From the NCBI RefSeq assembly GCF_029893805.1, contig NZ_JARXYP010000002.1, positions 5,084,001 to 5,148,000 of the forward strand: a stretch of DNA of 64,000 nucleotides. Direction: 5' to 3'. This document shows positions 51,773 to 59,354 of the stretch, in pieces; within the stretch, counting starts at the first letter, position 1, and the number at the start of each line of letters is the position of its first letter. The stretch comes from Streptomyces sp. SAI-135 (GTDB taxonomy: Bacteria > Actinomycetota > Actinomycetes > Streptomycetales > Streptomycetaceae). A program made the translations under genes and the position numbers. The notes beneath the pieces were generated by a model, which was not told the origin of the DNA, ran no database searches, and worked only from the letters and a program-made list of their open reading frames with translations.

Positions 51773-52326
51773 CGCTTTGCGGCGGCGACTCGTTCAAGGA
51801 CGCGGCATGTGCAGTCAAGGATCGCCGGTTCGGCCCGGCGGATGAACTTGCCGATCAGGCTGTCCGGCCCGTAGCGCCCGGCGATCTCGTTGATCCGATC
51901 GATGGGGTTCGTCGGAGTGCCGTCCGGAGTGGTGCTCATGTCGCAGTAGCAGAGCGCATCGTTCAGGTGCTCGCTCTCGCGGGGGAACTCGCCGACCAGT
52001 TCCGCATGCAGCCCGCGCGCCTCTGCCTCAAGCCACGAGCAGGAATGGTGAGCCACCAGATTCGTCACCCGTTCGTCGGCGCTGGCGATGTCCCGCAGGT
52101 AGCGCGCGCCGTCCAGTGGGTGAAAGCCCGTCTTGGCTAGGTCCGGTGCGTAGCCGATGTCGTGCAGAACGGCAGCGGCCTCCAAGAGGTCCGCGTCTTG
52201 GTCGAGAACGAGCGCGATCGTACGTGCTCTCTGGGCGACCCCCAAGCAGTGCTGCCAGCGTCGTGGCAACGGCTCGGCGAGCAGGGACTCAGCCAGGGGA
52301 TAGGCCCACTCCATCAACGTCGGCAA
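51760..52326 (-). CDS. HD-domain phosphohydrolase
   Basis: A 188-residue HD protein. The metal ligands are visible: His in RRWQHCLGVAQRA, the HD pair in AAAVLHDIGYAPDL, and His-His in LVAHHSCSW with a late Asp (ALCYCDMSTT). Such enzymes remove phosphates from nucleotides. With the neighbouring Nudix it makes a small nucleotide-hydrolysis pair. It starts 1 bp after the GntR stop; I use TTG 52326, ten bases from GAGGAG, though ATG 52314 is possible. Confidence 0.83.
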   Translation of the reverse strand: MPTLMEWAYPLAESLLAEPLPRRWQHCLGVAQRARTIALVLDQDADLLEAAAVLHDIGYAPDLAKTGFHPLDGARYLRDIASADERVTNLVAHHSCSWLEAEARGLHAELVGEFPRESEHLNDALCYCDMSTTPDGTPTNPIDRINEIAGRYGPDSLIGKFIRRAEPAILDCTCRVLERVAAAKRQPM

Positions 52327-52327
52327 G

Positions 52328-52789
52328 TTAGGAACGCTCCTCTCGCGCCGGCACGGCGCGGATCGTCCGCACCTTGCCCTGTCCGCCCCCCGCCAGCACG
52401 CCAGCGGCTTCCAGTTTCTCCAGCGCCTTGGTCACTGTGGGCCGTGAGACACCGAACCGTTCGGCCAGCGCGCCGGCGCTGGGAAACGCTTCCCCTTCTC
52501 GCAATCCGTCAGTGGTGATGATGCTTGCGATCCGCTGGTGAAGCGGACGTTGGTCGACCCGCACACCTGATCGCACGATCCGCCATCGCTCACCTGGGAC
52601 GGGCTCGGCCAAGCCCTCCTGTCGCAGCACGGCGTACGCCCGGATGGCGACGCCGCGCGAGACGCCGTGTTCGGTCATGACGTCAGCTAGGGAGGGCAGT
52701 TCTGTCATCTCTGGGTGCGACTCGATCAGGTCTTTCATCGAGTCGGCAACCTTCAGGAAGGTGCCCCGAGGGCTGGCCGCCTGCGACAC
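52328..52789 (-). CDS. Tandem winged-helix GntR-family repressor (KorSA-like)
   Basis: A 153-residue protein with two winged-helix units: LPSLADVMTEHGVSRGVAIR (about 32-51) and FPSAGALAERFGVSRPTVTK (about 103-122), the second a textbook GntR reader. There is no C-terminal effector domain. In pSAM2 the GntR-family KorSA silences transfer and replication genes; by position this is the analogue, and the 31-bp palindrome at 50344-50374 is the likely target. GTG 52789 with GGGAG is preferred over the 18-residue longer frame from 52843. Confidence 0.82.
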   Translation of the reverse strand: MSQAASPRGTFLKVADSMKDLIESHPEMTELPSLADVMTEHGVSRGVAIRAYAVLRQEGLAEPVPGERWRIVRSGVRVDQRPLHQRIASIITTDGLREGEAFPSAGALAERFGVSRPTVTKALEKLEAAGVLAGGGQGKVRTIRAVPAREERS

Positions 52790-52895
52790 TCGCACTCCCT
52801 CTCCGATCGCCGTCGTCAACCTTAAGACTGCCACGACTGGCAACAGCGAAGGGAGGACCTAGGGCGCAGCGGTCGGCCGCGCTCGTGACCAACCA

Positions 52896-54530
52896 CTAAC
52901 GCCTTGAATAGTCAGCGCGAGTGTCTAGGCCCATGTGGAACGTGGGGTGGATGGTGACGTCTGTGATGGACTCCAGATTTCGCACTCTCTCGGCAAAATC
53001 AGGATCCTCCTGGACGAATCGGAATTCAGATCGACTGCCAGTCTTGCAGCCGATGAAGCCGATGTTGTACAGCAGAGAGACTAGAGGTCCGTACCAGTCT
53101 GACCAGCTCCCTTCGGCATGTGTCCACATTTTCGCCGTGAGTGCGTAGACCCAGTCAGTTCCGCCGAAGGCCGGATCCCCAGCAGTTTGTGTGATCGCAT
53201 CGTCTAGTCTCCGAGTGAATTCGTCTGCCGACATTGGCAGAGTGACACCCTCGAACACCTCGAAGATTCGATCAATCCCTGGGTATGAAGTCTTCCATTC
53301 GTCGCGTAGGGCTAGCAGACGCTTACGTGAATAGGGCTCCTCGGCTCCCCTGATCTCATCCCAAGTCAGAGGTTCGGCCCGCCCGGATCGCGCTAATGCT
53401 TCATTGAAGAAGGCGATGATGTCTCGCGGCCGCATCAGGGTGCGTTGCAGCATGTATTCGAGCGCGTCGCCGCGAGTGGTGTTTGTCCGAGGTAGGATGT
53501 CATAAGCAGAGCGCAATTTCACGTCGAAGTCGGAGGTGGCAACCCGGATTCTTTCGGAAACCAACTCTTCGAGCTCTGTTGCGGTCCAGCGCATCCGAAG
53601 TGCGAGCGCACGAAACTTCTCCTCTTGCCCGCCCGAACGATGCCCAAAGTCCAGATGCTCAAAGATGTTGGTGCGGAGCGCTACGATGACTTTGAGGTTG
53701 TTGACGCGCTGCAAATCCAACACTGCCCGGAAAAGGCACCGGATCAAGGCGTTTGCCAGCTTATCGTCAACCCAGTCCCTGTCCAGGTCATCGATTACCA
53801 CATAGGTGAAGTTCTGACGGCTATCCAAGATGTCCTCATCGAGAACATTGATCATCTTGTTCAGTCTGGCCATCTGAGTTTCGTTGACGATACGCTGAAA
53901 TCGATCGGCCAGCTCTGTGCGCACTTCTGAGGAAAAGGTGTCTCCTGATGTGGCTCCGAGGGTCGCGTCCGCCGATCCTGGCAGAGTAACCCTCCCCTTG
54001 GCCTCCTTATTGATGCGCTCTTCGAACTTTTCTGTAACCTCCCGGACTCTCTGATCGGCTTCAACCCAAAAGCGGTCCTGGAACTCCTCCAAGTATTCTA
54101 GAGCGGCCCTCTTGCCGGGATCTCTGCGGATCTTGTCTCGCAATGTCACCAGGAAGTTCGCCTTTGCCGCAGGGGTGTTCACCTTATAGCGATGGCGGAT
54201 GAGTTCTACGAGTAGAACGTGTTTCCATAGTGCGATAAAGAGCGGGTCGAGGCTGACTTCGAGTCCGTCCAGGAAACGCATGATGCCGAGATTGGTGATG
54301 TACTGAAGGGAAAGGTCTTCAGGAATCACCCTTACAACATGACCCGGAGATTCCTCTTCTAATTGTTGAAGTGCAGCCGACTTTCCGCTACCGGTCCTTG
54401 CGATGATGAAGCAGCGGCGATCGTCCTTATCGGAGATCGTCAAGTAGTCGTCTGATTCGTAGAAGGCGGAATGCAGTAAGCGCTTGTCTGCTTTCTGCCT
54501 GTTCGGCGCCCAAATTGAAATTGGCCCCAC
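52896..54530 (-). CDS. P-loop ATPase of the Sll1717 type (cargo)
   Basis: A 544-residue ATPase. Walker A is CFIIARTGSGKSAALQQLEE (residues about 40-59) and Walker B is FTYVVIDDLDRDW (about 240-252). The rest is helical with charged stretches and matches, from memory, the P-loop ATPase Sll1717 (FunZ-like) family found in defence and mobile contexts. The gene is clearly AT-richer than its neighbours and uses the rare Leu codon TTA at codon 18 (54477-54479), both signs of foreign origin. GTG 54530 has no good ribosome site; an open MTQNRSRRR frame just upstream is out of phase, so a frameshift near the start cannot be excluded. Confidence 0.75.
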   Translation of the reverse strand: MGPISIWAPNRQKADKRLLHSAFYESDDYLTISDKDDRRCFIIARTGSGKSAALQQLEEESPGHVVRVIPEDLSLQYITNLGIMRFLDGLEVSLDPLFIALWKHVLLVELIRHRYKVNTPAAKANFLVTLRDKIRRDPGKRAALEYLEEFQDRFWVEADQRVREVTEKFEERINKEAKGRVTLPGSADATLGATSGDTFSSEVRTELADRFQRIVNETQMARLNKMINVLDEDILDSRQNFTYVVIDDLDRDWVDDKLANALIRCLFRAVLDLQRVNNLKVIVALRTNIFEHLDFGHRSGGQEEKFRALALRMRWTATELEELVSERIRVATSDFDVKLRSAYDILPRTNTTRGDALEYMLQRTLMRPRDIIAFFNEALARSGRAEPLTWDEIRGAEEPYSRKRLLALRDEWKTSYPGIDRIFEVFEGVTLPMSADEFTRRLDDAITQTAGDPAFGGTDWVYALTAKMWTHAEGSWSDWYGPLVSLLYNIGFIGCKTGSRSEFRFVQEDPDFAERVRNLESITDVTIHPTFHMGLDTRADYSRR

Positions 54531-54768
54531 GCCGACGCGACCTGTTTTGAGTCATGTGGCCCCCTCAACTTCGCAGAAGTCCCCGGTACTCTGCGTGATG
54601 ATTCACGTACGGTAGCGCACCCGCGGCGACTTGAGTAGGACTTCGGTAGTTGCCAAAGGCCCCTGCCGAAGGGTGCCAACGGGCACTCGTAGTGGTGTGG
54701 CGACGCCTAGCAGGGGCGGCATAGAAGCGCAAGGCTGCACTCCGCCGGAGACAGTGCGCTCGTATCTG

Positions 54769-54788
54769 GGTCTCAGTTGCGGTCTCAG
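54769..54788 (+). promoter_or_regulatory. Candidate integrase arm sites, right end
   Basis: GGTCTCAG occurs at 54769-54776 and 54781-54788, again with a 12-bp period, 117 bp inside attR. The rest of 54531-54904 shows no gene. Confidence 0.5.
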
Positions 54789-54904
54789 CAGAACCCGTTT
54801 CCACGGTTGTTCGCAGGCGTCCCCGAGCGTCCAGCAAGCCCTGTGAGCAGGGGATTAGCCAGCTTCGCCTACAACTACGGACGCCCCCGGACCAAGATCG
54901 GACA

Positions 54905-54948
54905 ACTCGTAATGCGTAGGTCTCGGGTTCGAATCCCGAAGGCGGCTC
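54905..54948 (+). repeat. attR core, 44 bp (3' fragment of tRNA-Thr)
   Basis: Identical to 36134-36177. It carries only the anticodon loop, T-arm and 3' acceptor strand, so it is not a tRNA gene. It marks the right edge of the element. Confidence 0.95.
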
Positions 54949-54953
54949 CATCG

Positions 54954-54985
54954 AAACCCCAGGTCGGGAATGCGACCTGGGGTTT
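54954..54985 (+). terminator. Original tRNA-Thr terminator, displaced by the element
   Basis: A 13-bp perfect stem, AAACCCCAGGTCG (54954-54966) with CGACCTGGGGTTT (54973-54985), has a 6-nt loop and ends in T residues. It lies 6 bp past attR, where the tRNA-Thr terminator would have been before integration. Confidence 0.88.
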
Positions 54986-55112
54986 GTCGTTGTGCTCGAT
55001 CCTGGGATGCGCGCGCGACGGCATCACCGCCGAACTCCCACTCCTCGTGCGGTACCGGAACACCACGAACCACAATTCGGTCCGCAGATGCCGCGCTCCC
55101 GTCGGAGCAGTG

Positions 55113-55301
55113 ACCCGGGACCCGCATCGACAGCCGCAGCCGGTCGTCGACGCGGGTCCAGGACACCGCCGCGGGGCCGCGCACCGTACGGATCGAGGTG
55201 CGGGCCCAGTTCATGCCCGTGCGGGCGTCGGGGCGGACCGTGAAGGTGCGGTAGCCGGCGTCTCCGGGGCGCAGTCCGGCCACGTTCTCGTAGAGCCAGA
55301 T
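55113..55301 (-). pseudogene. Remnant of a GH78-type alpha-L-rhamnosidase C-terminus
   Basis: The frame reads WLYENVAGLRPGDAGYRTFT followed by VRPDARTGMNWARTSIRTVRG-like sequence to about RLSMRVPG. This is the C-terminal sandwich segment typical of bacterial alpha-L-rhamnosidases and related secreted glycosidases. A TGA lies directly upstream (55302-55304), no catalytic domain is present, and downstream homology fades. It is a decayed fragment of about 60 codons. The surrounding 54986-55369 shows no intact gene. Confidence 0.55.
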
Positions 55302-55369
55302 TCAGTCCGCTCTCTCGGGCGCGATCCCACGGAGCGGTGAGAACGCCCTACGAGGGATGTGACGCAAAC

Positions 55370-58300
55370 TCAGGGATGACGTTCGTCCGGACTTCCGCCG
55401 GGCGCCGGGCCGGGATCGTCCCCCAGCTCCTCCTCGATCCGCCGGATGAGCGGGTGGTCCTGAGGGTGCACCCGCAGATAGATCTCCCGGGCCGTGACCA
55501 GGTCCTCGCGCCAGCGCGGCGGCCGGCCTCCGCTCGCGCTCCCCTTGCGGATCAGGGCCCGGCGGTAGCGGGCCTCGGCCACGTAGGGGTGCTGGGAGCC
55601 GTACTTCTCGGTGTAGATCCGGATGGCGTTCTTGACCTCCGTCAACGCCGCCTCGGTGTTGCCCTGGTCGTGCAGGAGGTGGGAGTAGCGGACCAGGGCG
55701 CAGGCCCGGTCCGGGTGGTCCCGGTCACCGTCCATGTGAGGGGCGGACAGCACCTGGTCGAAGATCCGTTTCGCCTCGGCGAGCAGACGCTCGGCCTCCC
55801 GCTCCCCCGGCGAGGAGCGCTCGCGCGCGGGGGAGCGCCGGTCGTCCCGGCCCCGGTAGCGCGCCGCCCGCTGCCTGAGCGTCTCGCCCAGATGCACGGA
55901 CGAGGAGAGCACGATCGGATGGCTCACCGCGTACCCGGCGCACTCCAGGACCTCCAGCGCGCTCCTGAGGTGGTGCTCGGCTCCCTCCAGGTCCTCGGAG
56001 TCCAACAGGGCCAGCCCGAGCGCCTGGTGGACGAACGCCGTACGGTTGCGCCGCGCGGGCTCGCCGTCCCCCGGGGCGCGCTCCAGCAGTTGGAGTGCCT
56101 CCCGGTGCAGCTTCAGCGCCTCGCCGAGCCGCCCCTGCCGCCAGCGGACGAGGCCCAGGTCGCACAGGCCGTCGGCGATCTTCACCGGGTCGGTCTCGGA
56201 CAGCCGCCGCAGGCGCAGCAGCGTCTGGTCCGCGGCCTCGGACGCCCCGTCGAAGTCGCCGAGCTCACGCAGGACACGCCCGAGCTGCATACGGCTCTCC
56301 AGCGTGCGGGGGTCGCGGTCGCCGTCGAGGCGCAGCCGTATCTTGAGGGCGTCCTCGGCGAAGCTGCGCGCCTCGGGCAGCTCGGCGCTCAGCACCTTGA
56401 GCCGGCTGAGGGAGACCAGGGTGTTGGCGACGAGCGAGTTCTGGCGGCCCCAGAGGTTCTCCCGCTGGCGCAGGGCGTCCATCAGGAGCCGCTCCGCCTC
56501 GGTGCGGTCGCCCTGCACACGGAAGTACTCGCCCATGCTCTGCAACAGCGTCGAGGTGTTCTCGTCGACGACTCCGAGCCGTCCGCAGTGGTCGAGCACC
56601 ACCCGGGCGTGCGGGAGCAGTTCGACGCACTGGGGCCAGGTGCTCTCCCGCTCCGGGTCCTCCGGGAACCAGCCGTTGACCAGGCACACCGCCGCGGCCG
56701 CGTGGAAGGTCTGTTCCTCCTGGGGCATCTCCTCGCGGATCACGGCCTGCACCTGGGTGTGCATCACCAGCTTCGCCTCGCCGGTGAGCAGCGAGGAGTT
56801 CCTGGCCGTGTCCTTGATACGGCGGTCGCGCGGCGGCTGTGCCAGTCCCTCGGCGAGGGGCCTCGGCAGCAGGTCGGTGCGCTGTCCGTCGGCCTCGAAG
56901 AAGTAGCTGGGTATGCCCTGCGGCGCGAGGAAGGCGCACAGCCGCAGCAGCAGTCCCGCGAGCGCGTCCCTCGTCTCGGCCTGGTGGAAGGAGTGGATCC
57001 AGGCAGGGGCCCCGCTGGGACTGGTCTCCGGCCGGGCGGACGGGGCGTCCTGCGAGGGGAGGTCCAGGGCCTGGAGGTAGGCGTCTATGTCGGGCTCGTC
57101 GCGCAGGGAGGCAGCCGCGGGTTCCAGGGCGAGCGGCAGCCGGCCCAGCCGGTCGACGATCTTCGCGAGTCCGGCCTCGTCGTCGATGCCGCTCTCGTTG
57201 CGGAGGAAGGACACGGCCTCCTGGGCGGTGAACGCCTCCAGGGCGATGCGGTGGTGGGGGGCGCTGCGCTGCCAGACGGGGTTGACGGAGGTGATCAGGA
57301 CCTGGCCGCCGTGCCCGGTGTCCGGCAGCAGCTGCCGGATGGTCGCGTCGTCCTCCGCCCCGTCGTAGATCAACAGTGCTCTGATCCTGGGTAACTCGTT
57401 GGAGAGCAGGTGCTGGAGGGTCTGCTCGGGATCGCGGTCCTCGTGCGGGGCCCGGGGCCCGGTCTGCTGGTCGCGCAGGTCCTGGAGCCGGTGCGCCAGG
57501 GCGAGCAGACTCGCGCGGGCGGTGGGGGCGTGGGCGGCCTCCACCCGCCAGATCACGTCGAAGAGATCCTCGTAGCGTCGGGCGTACTCCAGTGCCAGCC
57601 GCGTCTTGCCGATGCCGCTGAGGCCGTGGATGGCGCAGGTGCGGCCGCCGCCCGAGGCGTTCACCGTGCCGAGGACCGCGCGCAGCAGGGCCAGTTCCTC
57701 GCGCCGTGCGGCGAAGTGCGACACCGCCCGTCGGTCGAAGTTGGTGACGAGGGGGCCGAGGGCGGGGTAACGCGGTTCGACCTCGCCGACGACGTGGGAG
57801 GCCGTGTACTCCGGCAGGGGGACCGCGCCGGCCTGGTGCAGGCGCGCGTCGATGGTGGCCGCCGCGTCGTCGGCCGTACGGCCGGCCAGCGTCAACACCT
57901 CGCAGCCGGCCCACCGGGTGAGCGGTGGGTCGTGGTGCGCGGTCACCAGGGCGAGGACGGATCTGCCGCGAGCGCGGGCCACGCGGGTGTGCTCGGCCGA
58001 GTGGTCCACGTCGTCCAACGCCCGTGACACGATGACCAGTTCGTGGTCAGGAGCGACCTCCGGCGGGGGCGGGAACAGGTGCTCCGCCGGTGCCCACGGC
58101 CGCGTGGAGGTGAGATACCCGATGCGCCTGAGGCGCCAGGCCAGCCAGTGCGCCCAGGGCTCGTCGCCGTGCGGATGGCTGATCAGCACCTGCGGCGGAG
58201 TGCCCGCGGCCCGGGCCCGCAGGGAGTTCCCCGAGTAGGCGCCGAGACCGGTGCCCGCGGCCAGCAGGCAGATCACCAGGAACTGCGCCCATCCGCCCAC

Positions 58301-58396
58301 GAACTTGACGCCGGCGAGGGCGCCCGCGGCCACGGCCGCGCCCGCGACGGCCAGCACCTGGTCCAGACGTCGCCTGCCCCGACTGTTACGGCGCAT
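55370..58396 (-). CDS. Membrane-anchored TIR-like/NB-ARC/TPR protein (STAND NTPase)
   Basis: A 1008-residue signalling-type protein. Two N-terminal membrane helices (about 15-60) precede a TIR-like domain (about 68-200, opening PPQVLISHPHGDEPWAHWLA). The NB-ARC ATPase follows: P-loop CAIHGLSGIGKTRLALEYAR (about 262-281), Walker B-like ALLIYDGAED, VLITSVNP, and the GLPLA-type GRLPLALEPAA. The last 450 residues are tetratricopeptide repeats. The plan resembles FxsT proteins and bacterial STAND immune sensors. I start at ATG 58396 (MRRNSRGRRRLD, GGGGG upstream); the frame stays open to 58480 but lacks a signal there. No FxSxx peptide genes are seen beside it. Confidence 0.85.
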   Translation of the reverse strand: MRRNSRGRRRLDQVLAVAGAAVAAGALAGVKFVGGWAQFLVICLLAAGTGLGAYSGNSLRARAAGTPPQVLISHPHGDEPWAHWLAWRLRRIGYLTSTRPWAPAEHLFPPPPEVAPDHELVIVSRALDDVDHSAEHTRVARARGRSVLALVTAHHDPPLTRWAGCEVLTLAGRTADDAAATIDARLHQAGAVPLPEYTASHVVGEVEPRYPALGPLVTNFDRRAVSHFAARREELALLRAVLGTVNASGGGRTCAIHGLSGIGKTRLALEYARRYEDLFDVIWRVEAAHAPTARASLLALAHRLQDLRDQQTGPRAPHEDRDPEQTLQHLLSNELPRIRALLIYDGAEDDATIRQLLPDTGHGGQVLITSVNPVWQRSAPHHRIALEAFTAQEAVSFLRNESGIDDEAGLAKIVDRLGRLPLALEPAAASLRDEPDIDAYLQALDLPSQDAPSARPETSPSGAPAWIHSFHQAETRDALAGLLLRLCAFLAPQGIPSYFFEADGQRTDLLPRPLAEGLAQPPRDRRIKDTARNSSLLTGEAKLVMHTQVQAVIREEMPQEEQTFHAAAAVCLVNGWFPEDPERESTWPQCVELLPHARVVLDHCGRLGVVDENTSTLLQSMGEYFRVQGDRTEAERLLMDALRQRENLWGRQNSLVANTLVSLSRLKVLSAELPEARSFAEDALKIRLRLDGDRDPRTLESRMQLGRVLRELGDFDGASEAADQTLLRLRRLSETDPVKIADGLCDLGLVRWRQGRLGEALKLHREALQLLERAPGDGEPARRNRTAFVHQALGLALLDSEDLEGAEHHLRSALEVLECAGYAVSHPIVLSSSVHLGETLRQRAARYRGRDDRRSPARERSSPGEREAERLLAEAKRIFDQVLSAPHMDGDRDHPDRACALVRYSHLLHDQGNTEAALTEVKNAIRIYTEKYGSQHPYVAEARYRRALIRKGSASGGRPPRWREDLVTAREIYLRVHPQDHPLIRRIEEELGDDPGPAPGGSPDERHP

Positions 58397-58489
58397 GGGA
58401 TCCCCCCGCCCGACACCGTTCCCCCATGTGAGGCAACAAGTATGGGGCGGGAAACGGCTTTTGGCGCCCCCGTTGCACAACTCGGTCGC

Positions 58490-59200
58490 CGGTGGTCCGT
58501 CACTCGGCTGGAGGTGGCCCCCTACTCGGGCGGCGGCGACCCGCTACTCGGACGCCGGTGACCCGTCCCTCGGATGCCGCGTGCCCACCACTTGCAGCCG
58601 GTGGCCGGCCGCTCGCCCGCCGGCCTCTCGCCGCTCACGCCGGTGGCTTGCTGCTCAGCCGCGCTGGCCTGCTGGTGGCTTGCTGCTCGGCCAGCGGTGG
58701 CCGGCCGGTTGCTCGCTGCTCACGCGCCCGGCGGTCGGCCTCTCGCCCGCCGCTCACGCGCCCGGCGGTCGGCCTCTCGCCCGCCGCTCACGCGCCGATG
58801 GCTGCCCGCTTGCCCGCCGGTCGCTTGCCACTGAGCCGCCGCTGGCTCGCCGGTCACGCGCCGCTGACCCGCCGCTCACGCGCAGGTCGCTCCGCCGCTC
58901 GCACGCCGGTGGCTACCCATTTGCCTGCCTGCCGGTCGCTCGCCACTCGGCCGCCCACTTGCCCGCCGACCGCTCGCCGCTCACGCGCCAGTGGCTTGCT
59001 GCTCGGCCAGCGGTGGCCGGCCGATTGCTCGCTGCTCACGCGCCCGGCGGTCGGCCTCTCGCCCGCCGCCCACGCGCCAGGAGGCGCCCCCTTGGCCGCA
59101 GGTTGCTCGACGCTCATGTGCCAGGGGTCGCCCCCTTGCCCCCGGTCGCTCCGCCCCTCGCGCGCCATTGGCTCGCCCGACCTCGCATGATGGCTGCGGC
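58490..59200. repeat. Degenerate GC-rich repeat tract
   Basis: About 0.7 kb is built from variants of CTCGCCGCTCACGCGCC and GGCGGTCGGCCTCTCGCCCG. One unit of about 90 bp at 58675-58764 recurs at 58991-59080 with a single mismatch near GGCCGGTTG/GGCCGATTG, and the 30-bp sub-unit is tandem at 58732-58790. Frames are open on the plus strand (Arg/Ala/Pro/Leu repeats) but show no domain, signal or ribosome site, so I read it as a non-coding minisatellite. It separates the STAND gene from the debranching-enzyme gene. Confidence 0.65.
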
Positions 59201-59354
59201 GGCACCCAGCCGTTAAGGTGACTCCCCATCAAGCGGCTGCCTCTCGGGTGATTTGTCCGGAGCGCCCTCGCTGCTTGCGGGGCTGCGACGACCGCCCGCA
59301 GCCTGGGCCGGCACGGTCGCGGTGGGCCTCGCGGCGCTTCGGAAAGGTACTTCA

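Larger units (their letters stand above)
36134..54948. mobile_element. Integrated AICE of about 18.8 kb in tRNA-Thr (RepPP type)
   Basis: The element is bounded by identical 44-bp direct repeats, the left one forming the 3' half of tRNA-Thr. It has the full module set of an actinomycete integrative and conjugative element: tyrosine integrase and excisionase beside attL, prim-pol plus D5-like helicase for autonomous replication, a single FtsK-type Tra for double-stranded DNA transfer, small spread-type membrane proteins, and Nudix plus GntR-type regulators as in pSAM2 (Pif, KorSA). Three cargo genes have defence-like features. Everything needed for excision and transfer looks intact, so it may be active. 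Confidence 0.93.

Noticed and set aside
54905..54976. Second tRNA-Thr at the right end of the element
   Set aside because: Only the 3' half is present; the D-arm and acceptor 5' strand are missing, so it is attR.
54777..55340. ORF running through attR on either strand
   Set aside because: Frames through the tRNA 3' half give the familiar spurious GIRTRDLRITS-type peptides; no real gene.
55337..57394. 685-residue plus-strand frame across the STAND gene
   Set aside because: Shadow frame; the opposite strand has P-loop, NB-ARC and TPR features.
58490..59200. CRISPR or coding repeat protein in the repeat tract
   Set aside because: Units are degenerate and adjoining, not spaced by unique sequence; no ribosome site or domain supports a protein.
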